Shown: positions 46,472 to 56,754 of the stretch, piece by piece
Layout: each line of letters begins with the position of its first letter
Numbering within the stretch: position 1 is the first letter of the stretch
Source of the DNA: Romanomermis culicivorax
Taxonomy: Eukaryota; Nematoda; Enoplea; Mermithida; Mermithidae
Length of the DNA: 64,000 bases
Reading direction: 5' to 3'
Assembly: GCA_963922205.1 (NCBI GenBank)
Contig: CAWUHX010000208.1
Coordinates: forward strand, 248,001-312,000
Position numbers and translations under genes: made by a program
Notes under the pieces: generated by a model
Seen by the model: the letters and a program-made list of their open reading frames with translations, nothing else
The model's database searches: none
What the model was told of the DNA's origin: nothing

Positions 46472-49400
46472 TTGGAACGGTGGTTCGCCACAAATTTCGG
46501 GAGATTTCCATTGGAATTAACGGAACCAAAATTGGTCGAAATAGGTAAGGTGGCTGAAATGATCGAAACCCTGAAGGTGAGCAGGTTTCGAGGACAGCCA
46601 ATTATCGGTTTTGATACCGAGAAAGTTACTCAAGAGTATGTGAGTAAGGTTTTCGCGACTTCTGGGGTTGATAACCCAAAAGGGAAGGAGTTCGCGAGAG
46701 TCATTAGCTTCTCGACGGTAACTGGAGACACCTTTGTTGTAGATACTACGACAATCATGCCGAAGGAATGGACGCTCATTCATGAGCTCTTAGATTCGGA
46801 CATGCTTCTCGTTGGATACAACTTGGTTACAGATCTGGTTGCCATCTGTAATGTTAATGGCGCAGGTAGAAAGCACCAGGATGTTGATCTAACACCGGAG
46901 ATCAAGCATAGAGTAACGTCTTCGTATGGCCGTAATTATGACGTAGCCAAGGTAGGAGACCAGTTGAACGGGAGATTTTTGGCAATGTCCAGGAAGTTGG
47001 GACTTTGCCCGGAGACTTTTAAGCTGAAAGGGTTGTTCACGGAGCTGTATCTGGTGGATGTCGGTTATTTCCAAATCGATTTCCCTCAGAGAGCGCAACG
47101 TGAGCGATTCTGTAGGCACACATTAACGCAGTTTGAAATCAGGTATTCAGCACTGGACGCCTACTACTCATTGTTGGTTTTCCTAGCGTTTTTCCACTAT
47201 GAGTTAGCTATGGAAGTGGAGGTCGAATTCCAGTATTTTCCGCATGATTTGATGAAAGCGGATCAAATTCAGATAATGGCTTTCAGGTTGTATAGGTTTT
47301 TTAACATGATACATGGTGAAAATTTTCCGCAGACTTTTTGTGGAAGTCCAGAAGTAGAGGAGCCGCAGTCATCGGCTATTTATCACGTGATGAGACAGGA
47401 AGTGTATGCCCGTATGGCTGCCCAAATGGATACCTCATTTGGAGGCTATACGGAGTACAGCTTCCCTCATTACGAGTCAAATCCGAAAAGAGGGAGAGAC
47501 GTAAGTATACCTAAAGGTATTCATCCTGATTATACCGTCAAAGAGAAAAGTAAGAATGTGGATGGTAACGATATGGTAAGTGAGGATGAAGAGTTTGAAG
47601 AAGCTTTGTCGGAAAAGCAGATTAGAACTCGAATTACGAAGAAGGTGGTAGATATGGTTAATCAAGGGAAGAGTTTCAGTAGACTTGATGAACCAGTATC
47701 TATGGTTTTATACGAGAATTTCCTAAGGTATAGGAAAGAAACGAAACAGTTGTTGGAGATAACATCTCTGGAAGTTGATTACCACGAGTATGAACCAGTC
47801 AGAGTTTCGAATGGTAAAGACTCGTATGTAAGACAACACTGGAGTATGGATATCGGTCCTTATTCTGAAATATTGATCGAGGACAATTTTAAGAATTTGG
47901 AGTCAGTGTGTAATAAAGTTCCGCTCACGTTTCATTTATTTTGGCCAGCTTGTAGAGAGGAAGCGGAGGAGTACCTTACCTCTCTCCTTGACCATAACTA
48001 TTTGATATCCTTTAGCCCTGAGGGAAAGGAACAACTCTTGAAGATGTTGTGGAGGGGAGATAGGTATGGTCAGTACTTATCATTTTTGAACAGTCTTCCA
48101 GTAACGGAGGTGCATACGCCAACAAAGGGCGATGCGATTACATGTTGGGGAAATCGTTTCGGATTTTTGCCAATCCGATTTTGGCCCAAGACAAAATCAT
48201 GGGAGCAAAGACCGGTAGATAAGAGGAAGCATTTGGCGGAGTGTCCGCAGTACAAAGATAATCCGTACTGCTATCAGAGGTTTTACTTCCATCAAATAGC
48301 TGTTCGAGTCCCAGGTTTGCGATACCCGATTGATATGGGCGAGGATGCAACGAAGGAGAACCAGAAAAAGAGCGTGTTAGCGTATCAACCGGAATACGTT
48401 CCAGGTTACGAACCGCCATTTTTTGAGCCGATATTGCCGTCCGATGCTCCAGGTTTCACGATTACGCATATTGGCGATAAGGTTGTAGTGACGCCGACAG
48501 GTAAGCAGCCAGCAGTGCCGGTTACAGGCACTGAGGTAAGCACAACGGTGAGTCAGCAATCTGGAGTTGATATGAGTAGTTTGGATCAGGTGCAGGAGAT
48601 GCAGGCTGAGCCTGTTGCGGCGAAAGCAGAGCAACAAGCGATACCTGCAGACCTCAACACCCCCATAGACTTGAATCAGGTAGGAGATGATTTAGAAGTG
48701 GCTAAGGAGGTCACTGTTGAATCATTGATACAGCCTGATCAAGAAGCACAGGTAACCTCTTTATTAGATCAGACAGAAAGTTTACTTTCTGGAATGGATG
48801 TTAGGGCAGAGCAGATGGTGGATGAAAGCAATCTCATAACGATTGCTGCAAGTCCAACAATAGAGGAAATTGAAGCAAGGCTCAGGGAGCAAGCTGAAAA
48901 GGAAATCGAGAGACAGAAAGAGATTTTTACTAAGCAGCTTGCGGAGCAGAAAGCGAGATTAGATCAGCAGCAGAAGCAGCTGGAACTAGTATTGGCTGGT
49001 TTTACGGCGCAGCCGACGCCTCTGGCAGCGCCTACAGTCGTGCAAGCTCCAGCCAAGCCGCCTACTGCTTATCATATCCCGAAATTGCCGGCGCAACCTG
49101 CTAGTACGCAGGCCATCCAACCTGCGGTCAGCAAGGTTACGCCGACAGTTCAAGTAGCGCCCAGAGATCCAAGTATAGACTGTGGTATACCAGGTATGTA
49201 TACTGCCGAAGAGGTTAGAAAGTTCAGAGCAGAAGGTCGTACGGACGACCAAATTAAAAGATTAGGAAGACGAAAATTAACCCGAAAGGCCAATAGGGCT
49301 AAGAAGAGAGAGGAAGAAGATGTTATTGAAATCAGTGATGGTGAAGGAGAACAGACAGGGAGTTCTACGTCTGTGGATTTGAAGTTTGCAGGATCTACAA

Positions 49401-50752
49401 CTTTATTGACGGATTCAACCAAGTCCAAGACTGGAACTACGCCGACGAGCCTGATGCCTGGAACCAAAAGTTCTACGAGTCAGGTGCAGTCGACGGTTGC
49501 TTCGGCTAAGGTACCTAGTAAATCGTCTGCATCTCAGGTAAGTGCAATGACGAAAAGTACTTTGGCTAAGCCCCTGTCTAAAGTCAATAAGACTTCTCAG
49601 CAGGACCAGAGCAGCGCTTTAGGGAAAAAAGTTGTTTCTAAACCCTCTACGTCGGAACCGACTAAATCGGTCAAGAGAAGTAGAGATAAGGAAGTAACTT
49701 TGGAGTACCTAAGTTCTGTTTTGAGAGACTACTGGGATGTCCATAAGAAGTTTCCCTTGGTGAAGGGACGAATAGATTTTTCGACACCGGAGGTGATCGA
49801 ATTTTTTGCTCAGGATATGCCAGATGACAATAGGAATCAAATCATCTGGGCATTGGTGAATAATGGAGTAGAGGAGCTTTACGAGAACTATGGGGATCAC
49901 TTTGATGTTCAAGGTGGTTTCCTGTATGATCATGTAAACGTTCCTGAGCCCATTTGGGAGTATATTTGGCTCAAGTTCATGCCAAATTGGTTTCATCATT
50001 TTGATGTGGAAATAGTAATGGCAGCCGTGAGATACTTATGTACCATGGTGTTGCTAAAGTTAGAACAGCAGCAGTTAGGCCCGAGACATATTGGTGCAGT
50101 GGATGCACGGGCCGAATCATTTGTCACGGAAAGGTATTATTCTATCTACCTGCGGGGAGAAGGTAGTACTGCATTCAGGGAAGCGTATGCCAACCGAATG
50201 CAGGAACACCAACAAACTGCAGTAGATATGGCAGCGAAAAGAAGGTTGTCTGAGATGGTTCAGAAATTTTCTGGTAAGTTCCAGAAGGCCGAGGATGAGG
50301 AGGGGCAACCCTTCAAGATTCCAATGTTAACGGAAAGACAACCTAGGGATGCATCCAGGACTAGGAGCCAGCACTCGCGACAATCGTCTCATTCGCAGGG
50401 TCGGCACCAGCCTGGAGTATTCAAATTACCGTATGCGAATCAACAAAGTCAAGGTAGGTCCACTACCTCAGCTTCTGGAGTATCTTCCGTAAGTTCCACT
50501 CAGGGCTCGTACCAGAGGGGAACTGGAGGGGGATATGGCCGAGGCTGGGGTCAGGGGCAGGGTCAAGGTAGACCCTTTAAGATGGTTAATCCGCAACCAT
50601 ATAGAGGTCAGGTGATGGGCGGACCCCCTCATGTGGCCCAACCTCGAGGAGTTTTTGGGGGATTCCTCAGGGGTTGTGGAGCTCGGGGTGGTCCCTACCC
50701 TCGCCGTGGTAGCTTCCAATATGGCGGTTATGGTGGCGGCGGGCAACAATAA
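46472..50752 (+). CDS. Accessory 3' ORF with DEDDy 3'-5' exonuclease domain
   Basis: About 1,426 codons, uninterrupted, in the same orientation as gag-pol. Residues 40-240 hold the full set of DEDDy exonuclease motifs: Exo I FDTE (D48, E50), Exo II GYNLVTDL (N117, D121) and Exo III YSALD (Y225, D229). This is the RNase D/WRN/EXD2 fold, which trims RNA or DNA from the 3' end with two metal ions. Residues 250-680 are unassigned. A coiled coil rich in Glu/Gln lies around 810-850, then Ser/Thr/Pro-rich linkers, another folded-looking block at 1100-1230, and an RGG/GYGG C-terminus likely to bind nucleic acid. No in-frame ATG starts it: position 46472 is a TTG, the first ATG is at 46559, and the frame is open from a possible acceptor at 46436. 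No activity is proven. Confidence 0.8.
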   Translation: MERWFATNFGRFPLELTEPKLVEIGKVAEMIETLKVSRFRGQPIIGFDTEKVTQEYVSKVFATSGVDNPKGKEFARVISFSTVTGDTFVVDTTTIMPKEWTLIHELLDSDMLLVGYNLVTDLVAICNVNGAGRKHQDVDLTPEIKHRVTSSYGRNYDVAKVGDQLNGRFLAMSRKLGLCPETFKLKGLFTELYLVDVGYFQIDFPQRAQRERFCRHTLTQFEIRYSALDAYYSLLVFLAFFHYELAMEVEVEFQYFPHDLMKADQIQIMAFRLYRFFNMIHGENFPQTFCGSPEVEEPQSSAIYHVMRQEVYARMAAQMDTSFGGYTEYSFPHYESNPKRGRDVSIPKGIHPDYTVKEKSKNVDGNDMVSEDEEFEEALSEKQIRTRITKKVVDMVNQGKSFSRLDEPVSMVLYENFLRYRKETKQLLEITSLEVDYHEYEPVRVSNGKDSYVRQHWSMDIGPYSEILIEDNFKNLESVCNKVPLTFHLFWPACREEAEEYLTSLLDHNYLISFSPEGKEQLLKMLWRGDRYGQYLSFLNSLPVTEVHTPTKGDAITCWGNRFGFLPIRFWPKTKSWEQRPVDKRKHLAECPQYKDNPYCYQRFYFHQIAVRVPGLRYPIDMGEDATKENQKKSVLAYQPEYVPGYEPPFFEPILPSDAPGFTITHIGDKVVVTPTGKQPAVPVTGTEVSTTVSQQSGVDMSSLDQVQEMQAEPVAAKAEQQAIPADLNTPIDLNQVGDDLEVAKEVTVESLIQPDQEAQVTSLLDQTESLLSGMDVRAEQMVDESNLITIAASPTIEEIEARLREQAEKEIERQKEIFTKQLAEQKARLDQQQKQLELVLAGFTAQPTPLAAPTVVQAPAKPPTAYHIPKLPAQPASTQAIQPAVSKVTPTVQVAPRDPSIDCGIPGMYTAEEVRKFRAEGRTDDQIKRLGRRKLTRKANRAKKREEEDVIEISDGEGEQTGSSTSVDLKFAGSTTLLTDSTKSKTGTTPTSLMPGTKSSTSQVQSTVASAKVPSKSSASQVSAMTKSTLAKPLSKVNKTSQQDQSSALGKKVVSKPSTSEPTKSVKRSRDKEVTLEYLSSVLRDYWDVHKKFPLVKGRIDFSTPEVIEFFAQDMPDDNRNQIIWALVNNGVEELYENYGDHFDVQGGFLYDHVNVPEPIWEYIWLKFMPNWFHHFDVEIVMAAVRYLCTMVLLKLEQQQLGPRHIGAVDARAESFVTERYYSIYLRGEGSTAFREAYANRMQEHQQTAVDMAAKRRLSEMVQKFSGKFQKAEDEEGQPFKIPMLTERQPRDASRTRSQHSRQSSHSQGRHQPGVFKLPYANQQSQGRSTTSASGVSSVSSTQGSYQRGTGGGYGRGWGQGQGQGRPFKMVNPQPYRGQVMGGPPHVAQPRGVFGGFLRGCGARGGPYPRRGSFQYGGYGGGGQQ

Positions 50753-51494
50753 TTTCATATAGCCGCATCACTTTTGGACCAAAATTCGTTATTTCGTACA
50801 AATTTTATTTCAAAAATACAAAATACAAAAACACAAATAAAATACAAAATACAAAAAAAAATATATTATCTCGTTTTATTGTTGCTTTAAAATTTTAAAA
50901 TTTTCTCGTTTCCGGTGCTCAAACACTGCCCCGCAAAATTCGTTATTTCCGTCCATCTTATTTCGGGCGTGTATAGCCCTCGTATTTTTCTCGTTTATTT
51001 TCAGGGCCTGAAAAAGATGAAGACGTGAAAATTTTATTCACGTTTATAAAATTATTTCATAAGTAGATATTTGAAATATTTTATAGAAAATATTTTTTAC
51101 TGAGTAGATTTGTATTGGATGGAGCGATGTGGCGAGCGGCCGACCGGGGAGGAAGCGCACCTGGGGCACCTCATCACCGAGGTTGTAAAAACCAGGAAAT
51201 GGGAGAAGAGGAAGGGCGACGCCCCGGATCTAGGCACAGATCGACATCAAAGTCCAGGCCGAACTACGTTCGTGATCCTTTCCGGTAGCCTGAAAAGGAG
51301 TGCCCTGCCGAATGGATTGGTCAAGGTCGCCGTCACCTGAAGGACCTGGTAGGGGCTGGATCACATTTTGGAGGGGGTAGCCCCAAAAATTTGTTTTCCG
51401 AGGGGAAAACTGTTATGCAGTCGGGGCCTCAGTATGAGACTCAGGCTGCAGAAAGGTTTTCACCTCCCGTTGGTCGGTTTTGAGGGCTGAAGGA
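50753..51494 (+). other. Non-coding 3' region of the LTR element
   Basis: AT-rich after the 3' ORF, then more GC-rich. A purine-rich GAGGGCTGAAGGA directly precedes the 3' LTR and is the likely polypurine tract. Confidence 0.6.
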
Positions 51495-51972
51495 TGTTGA
51501 GGTGGTCTCAGGTGCACGTGTTCAGCTTCCAGCGTCGGTGCGCAGGCGGTTGGACGCGGCGAAAAGTGGCCGAAAAGAAGTGATAATTTGCATAGATGTA
51601 TGCTGCCACTGTTTCGCGGTTTTTCTGTTTGTTGGTCAGTGTTAGATTTATTTGTTTTTATGGAGTGACGCCGCCATCGCCTTTCTACAATATTTTTGTT
51701 TATTATTGTTATTTTGGCGTCGCCACTAGCTACCCAATACAACTTGAACCCGTAAGTGTATTGTTCTGTGAGCGTAGAGGTTGGAGTTTTTAAGGATAGG
51801 AGTGGAGACTTGGGTAGGAACTCCTGAGGTACGTGCCAAGGTGTTCTGCCTGAGGTTTAGTGAAAGTTCTGGCGAGTATCTGGTGAAACGTCTGGGAGAG
51901 TTTTGTGTTTATTGTTGTTGTTAGCCTGTGGTCAGAACTGTTGCTTTATTGTGACCCCACAGCGGCCTAACA
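51495..51972 (+). repeat. 3' LTR of the 14-kb element
   Basis: 478 bp, apparently identical to 37916-38393, followed by GCTG. Confidence 0.92.
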
Positions 51973-51976
51973 GCTG

Positions 51977-52900
51977 CAGGAAAGAATATGCTGTTGTGAC
52001 ACCATTTCTACCGATGTAATGGACAATTTTCATGATGGTCAGTTGATTAGTGACAACTTTTGACAACCAAATGAGGCATATGTCAGAGAGTCAATCCCTC
52101 TGACCTTTGGCTCCCTTATAATCTTTTCATATCAAAAAAACTTTGTCATAAAAGTACTTTCAGTTTTCGTTAGGTAGGTGTATATTATAGTAAAGTTAGT
52201 GTTAACATATAAAGTTTTGGTCAAAGTCAATATTTTCGATAGGCAAAGTTTTGCATAACATTTTGTACTTGATGTGTGGCGTTTTTTTTATATTTTTTAT
52301 TCATTTTTTATTCATTCACATATTTTACTTGAGCGTTGGTTTTTCACCTTTTCGGCTGCAGTGACCACAAGTCAGTTGTTTTTGGTGTGTATTTGGTGCA
52401 CTCCACCAGTGGTGTTCTTCTTTTCAAGGTTAATTTTATTACTTAATGTTTCAGCTGCTGACAGGCAGACACTTATTGGTGTCTGTCAGACCTTGATTCT
52501 GTCCTGTCTAATTAGGTTCTCCTTGAACTGTGGTAGAGTGCCTGAAGCCTTGTGGTCTCTGTTGGGAGTTTTTTGTAATTTGTGTTTAAAAGCCTCTTTG
52601 TTTTTTGGTTGTGTCTTGTTACTGACCTTGTGTTGTGTTCCTTTGTTCAATAACAACTTCATTGTTCCACATAAACCCACTGCTTCCTTAACTTTATCTC
52701 GTCCAGTTAGTGTTAGGGGAGGGCCCAAGTTAGGAATCTCCCAAGAACTGGCATGTAGGTAGCCTGGGCATACATGTCAGTTATAGCATACCAGGGGCCT
52801 CCTGTTGCTCCAAGGGGGGAGGAATGAACCAAAGAAGGTGCATACTGGAATTGATGGAACATTGGGAAGAACAGAAAGAGATGCCGACTGTAAGTACTTC
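51977..52900. other. Intergenic stretch, possible LTR-related piece
   Basis: I see no gene. A 162-codon plus-strand frame at 52274-52762 is Leu/Phe/Cys-rich and resembles nothing. The segment 52790-52822 (CCAGGGGCCTCCTGTTGCT, then CCAAGGGGGG) closely resembles the TRIM-C interior, so an older relative may lie here. Confidence 0.35.
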
Positions 52901-52904
52901 AGTT

Positions 52905-53365
52905 GGACCTCTTGTAGTAGTACACCACCACTATTTTTTATCATATTTTTTCATTTTTTTAGTTTTTTGGCGATTTTTTTTTGTCATCAGGTAGGTTTCG
53001 AACCTGCAACCTTTTGATTCAAAAGCTCCAGTGCGATCCCACTGAGCCAAACACTCACTTAAAAATTAACCGTTTAATTCCGATTTATTATTTTCATTAT
53101 TTCAAACAACTTTGCATTATGCACACGGCCAAAAAGCTGCAATATTATTCAATAAAGCCTAAGCCTAAGCCTAAGCCTAAGCCTGAGCCTAAGCCTAAGC
53201 CTCAGCCTAAGCCTTAAGCCTAAGCCTAAGCCTAAGCCTAAGCCTAAGCCTAAGCCTAAGCCTAAGCCTAAGCCTAAGCCTAAGCCTAAGCCTAAGCCTA
53301 AGCCTAAGCCTAAGCCTAAGCCTAAGCCAAAAAAATAGTGGTGGTGAACTACTACAAAAGGTCCC
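52905..53365. repeat. Third (GCCTAA)n array, inside a different inverted repeat
   Basis: About 170 bp of (GCCTAA)n (53157-53328) is enclosed by inverted arms of about 36 bp at 52905-52940 and 53329-53365 (core GTAGTAGT.CACCACCACTA). The arms differ from those around the other two arrays. Confidence 0.7.
52985..53057 (-). ncRNA. tRNA-like sequence (SINE head or pseudogene)
   Basis: On the minus strand TTTGGCTCAGTGGGATCGC (A box) and CAGGTTCGAAACCT (B box) are spaced as in a tRNA. The acceptor stem is poor. It lies between the inverted arms around the third telomere-like array. Confidence 0.45.
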
Positions 53366-54084
53366 TTCAGTTCCGGTTCTATGTCCTGATGTAGTGTTGA
53401 TGTCAGGCAATGGTTCCGCATGGTAATGGAAATGTAGATGGAATGGAATGTGATTGCGAGGTACACTTATACATTTGATATTTGCCAAATGTGTTGGGGA
53501 TTATGTTTTCATTCCAAATTTTTCGAGAAGAATGTAATATGTTTTGTAGTTTCCTTCATTGATCTTAGAATTTTTTATTTTTGTGTTGTAATTATCTGTA
53601 GTAGTAGCAAAGTCTAGCATCCACATTTTACCAGTTTGTCTTTCTTACTGGAATCTCGAAATTTATTTTTCAAAAATGAACAAAAAAACTTAAGCACTGA
53701 AATCAGAGTCACTTTTTTCTTGTGGCCTGATCAGGGCATTTTCCAGTAATGCTTAATTTCTTAATCGCTTTGGTCGTACTTCTTTATTTCACCATTCTAT
53801 CTAGTCCCTCTTCCCTAACTTACTAGCTTGCATTGCATCACATGACTAGTTTTTATGATAGTTTTTATGTATATTTTTGCATAATTAACAACATTTCTTG
53901 TTTATTTTTCTGTCGGATTTCACTCCCTTAGTAGTTATACAGACCCGTACATGGGATACGTAAAAGATACCCCTGCACAAAACATATACTTGAAAGTTTG
54001 CAGCCTTAACTGTGTGGGGTGATACAGGGGATATGGAAAGCATAGTCCATAGTGTAAGATGATCCACATTTTGTTAAGCATGCC

Positions 54085-54720
54085 AGGCAATACAGGGAGT
54101 GTAGAAAGTACACCCTAAGCTTCAACGTCTGAAATTCTACTTCTATGTAAAAGTAGGCTTGAAGCTTCAACCCTAGAATTCTACTTACATGTAGAAAGTA
54201 GGCCTGAAGCTTTAACATGTAAAATTCTTCTTCCAGGTAGAAAGTTGGCCCATAGCTTCAACATTTAAAATCCTGCTTTGATGTAGAAACATAGCTCGAA
54301 CCTTTAACAGTTAAAAATCGACCTCAATGAAGAAAGTATGCCTCAGCCAACTTGATTCGAAGGCTATTGAATGAACCAATATCTCTATTGAAAAATTTTT
54401 TGAAATACCCGAGGATCAGAAAATCTGACAGTTTTACTCATTTTTCGCAATTTTAAAAACACCTGAGGGTCCTAGAATCTAACAATCTAACAGTTTTACT
54501 CATTTTTTACGAAAAAATTTGTTTAAAAACACATTTTTTACATACTCCAGAAATTTTTTACAATGATTCCCTATGCTTAAGGATTGTTTTCAGAACACAT
54601 TTTCCAATATTACGAGGCACAATTTTATATGCATTTTGAAAAATAAACCTGCCTGAAAAAGGTTAGAAACATGTCACGCAGACAATGCTTAAGTATAGGG
54701 AATGACCAAAACAAGAATGA
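54085..54720. repeat. Tandem 'aagcttcaac / tagaaagta' repeat, left
   Basis: Diverged units of about 60 bp with GAAGCTTCAAC and TGTAGAAAGTAGGC appear here in one orientation, and at 59640-59905 in the opposite one. TRIM-C has inserted beside it. Confidence 0.45.
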
Positions 54721-54731
54721 GTAAAACAAAC

Positions 54732-55112
54732 TGTTGTATGGCAACATACAACATTCCACCCGTAGGATTGATGTTGTAGCCAATCCACGGGTCCCGAACC
54801 CGGCCATTTTTGTGGAGCCCTGGTGGGGATGGTTACACCAACCCCGACATTGGCCAATGGTGGGACGGCTAGGGCGCCACCCAGGAAGCCCTTCAACACT
54901 GCTGACTGTACCAGGGGTCCCCCTGTTGCTCCAAGGGGGGATCGATGTTGTATGGTGACATACAACATTCCACTCGTAGGATTGATGTTTCTGCCAATCC
55001 ATGGGTTCTGAACCTAGCCAATTTTGTGGTGCCCTGGTCGGGATGGTTACAACTACCCCGACATTGGCCAATGGTGGGACAGCCACGGCGCCACCCAGGA
55101 AGCCCTTCAACA
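54732..55112 (+). mobile_element. TRIM-C: miniature LTR element, 167-bp LTRs, 47-bp interior
   Basis: Direct repeats 54732-54898 and 54946-55112 are both 167 bp, start TGTTGTATG and end CTTCAACA, and differ at about 19 sites (about 89% identity), so the copy is fairly old. The interior is only 47 bp and ends CCAAGGGGGGATCGA, a polypurine tract. The target duplication is AAAC (54728-54731 and 55113-55116). Each LTR opens with a perfect 9-bp stem (TGTTGTATG/CATACAACA) with a four-base loop. It has no coding capacity; the strand is inferred from the purine tract. Confidence 0.82.
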
Positions 55113-55379
55113 AAACCAACCTCTCAAAAAAGCACAAAACTATTGAAATGAATTATTGTAGACTAGATGGTCAATAACTGTCACAATTGATGGTATCAAA
55201 TTCGTCCACGTACTGGACAGAATCCTATTATGCAAACCATGAAATTATATGATAATGAAAAAAAATTTAAAGGATGCAGGAGAAACTGGTGATGTCTATA
55301 GTCAACAACTGATGTATAGGTCAGACAATATTAATTTTTTTTTTCATTTTTGGGAGTAAAACTGTCAGAGCAAAACATC

Positions 55380-55780
55380 CTACTTTTAGAATCTTAATTT
55401 TTAGTGTGCCACTTAAAATTTAATGATCTTACAGTTTTAATCAATTTTGACAGAAAATTTTTGCTCTGGGCGCATTTTCTACGTATTTGGGGCAGGTTTT
55501 TCAATGATTCCTGATACTTAAGCATTGTTTTGGGGGGGAACGTTTTTTTACTGGCTCGGGCATGATTTTCCACATGCTCCATTTGAAAATGGGCCTCGAG
55601 ACAAATTTTCCACATGTTTTGTTTAAAAATGGGTCTCAAAAACAATGCTTCAGCATAGGGAATCATTGAAAAACATGCCTGGAAAATGTAAAATTGCGGC
55701 TCAAACAAAAAATTCCTGTAAAAATTGAGTACAATCATTAGATAGTTAGATTCTAAGAGTGATGCTAGAATCAAGGTTTC
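55380..55780. repeat. Internal fold-back repeat
   Basis: The motif AATGCTTAAGCATAGGGAATC and its reverse complement occur in both orientations, as in 10530-10925. No gene is visible from 55113 to 56265. Confidence 0.4.
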
Positions 55781-56269
55781 AAGAGGATCAAGAGATCTAA
55801 CAATCTAATGATTTTACCCATAAAACTGTACAAAAAATTTACCAAAAATGGAAAATTTTCCGGAAGATCGATACTGCAGCTGCTAATTATGACCTGCCCA
55901 GTGATCAGTTTGTCCTGCATCGCGGAAAATTTTTTTTGTAAAAATTGAGTAAAAGCATTCTACAAAATTTTAACATTAGACGTTTTTTAAAGAACAAATG
56001 CACCCCAAACTAACTATCTGGCAAAAACCTAAAACTATGAAAATGAATTACCAGACACTATAATATTACAAATTTTTTAAAAATTATGGTTAGTTAAATG
56101 ACTGGTGGAGCAAATCTCTCAAGGATTGAACCCCTAGAGTATATGAGAGGTGTCATCTACAGACCTATAAAAAACTAATCTGATCCTCAATTCTGTAGTC
56201 ACACAGGTCATGACGTCATAATAGTGAGGAATCAATCTGCTGTGTGCATGAAATCTAAAAAGTTTATAT

Positions 56270-56754
56270 TGTCACGTGTCACACTGCTGTACATCACCCC
56301 TTCCTAGCAATCGCAACACTGGCTTGGTAGTTCAATCGGAAGAACGCTGCACTATAGTCACAGAGACCCGGGTTCCAATCCCGGTCGAGCATTATTTTTC
56401 GAACAGTGTTTGGCGGTGGTTATGATGGCAACGCATTTACCACGAAGGGGTGATGTACAGTTGTGCGACACGTGACATTCCCCCCCCCCCCCTTGAAAGA
56501 AGGACGACGTCGTCCATTGAAGATGCAGGTTCTGCGGCACACCAATGTGGGACCAATCCAAGCCTCGCCATGACATGTAATGAGTAAACGCGCTGCCATC
56601 ATAACCATCGCCAAACACTGTTCGAAATATGATGCTTGACCGGGATTCGAACCTGGGTCTCTGTGACTATAGTGCAGCATTCTTCCGATTGAACTACCGA
56701 GCCAGTGTTGTGATTGCTACGAAGGGGTGATGTACGGCCGTGCGACACATGACA
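56270..56754. mobile_element. TRIM-B: palindromic rearranged copy
   Basis: A forward LTR piece (56270-56441) is fused to an inverted element: the inverted first 36 bp of an LTR (56442-56477), an inverted interior (56478-56570, with a long C run) and a full inverted 184-bp LTR (56571-56754). The outer ends are both LTR starts, and the 4-bp duplication ATAT (56266-56269 and 56755-56758) flanks the whole, so it integrated in this form. Confidence 0.8.

Larger units (their letters stand above)
37916..51972 (+). mobile_element. Ty3/Gypsy-type LTR retrotransposon with extra exonuclease ORF, 14.06 kb
   Basis: Two 478-bp LTRs start TGTTGAGG and end CCTAACA and look identical by eye, so the insertion is very young. 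The 4-bp target duplication is GCTG (37912-37915 and 51973-51976). The order is gag, protease, reverse transcriptase, RNase H, integrase, a spacer with a small frame, then a long extra reading frame. Integrase after RNase H places it in Ty3/Gypsy. The element looks nearly whole, with about one break in gag-pol. Length is about double the usual Gypsy because of the 3' cargo. No envelope-like membrane protein is seen. Confidence 0.92.

Noticed and set aside
52274-52762. 162-codon frame as a host gene
   Set aside because: Low-complexity Leu/Phe/Cys composition, no recognisable domain, no splice context and no duplicate to test.
54732-55112. Hammerhead-bearing retrozyme
   Set aside because: No CTGATGA core or paired GAAA was found in the 167-bp repeat.
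54625-55137. 170-codon minus-strand frame with internal repeats
   Set aside because: It is the complement of the two TRIM-C LTRs; the repeats are the LTRs themselves.
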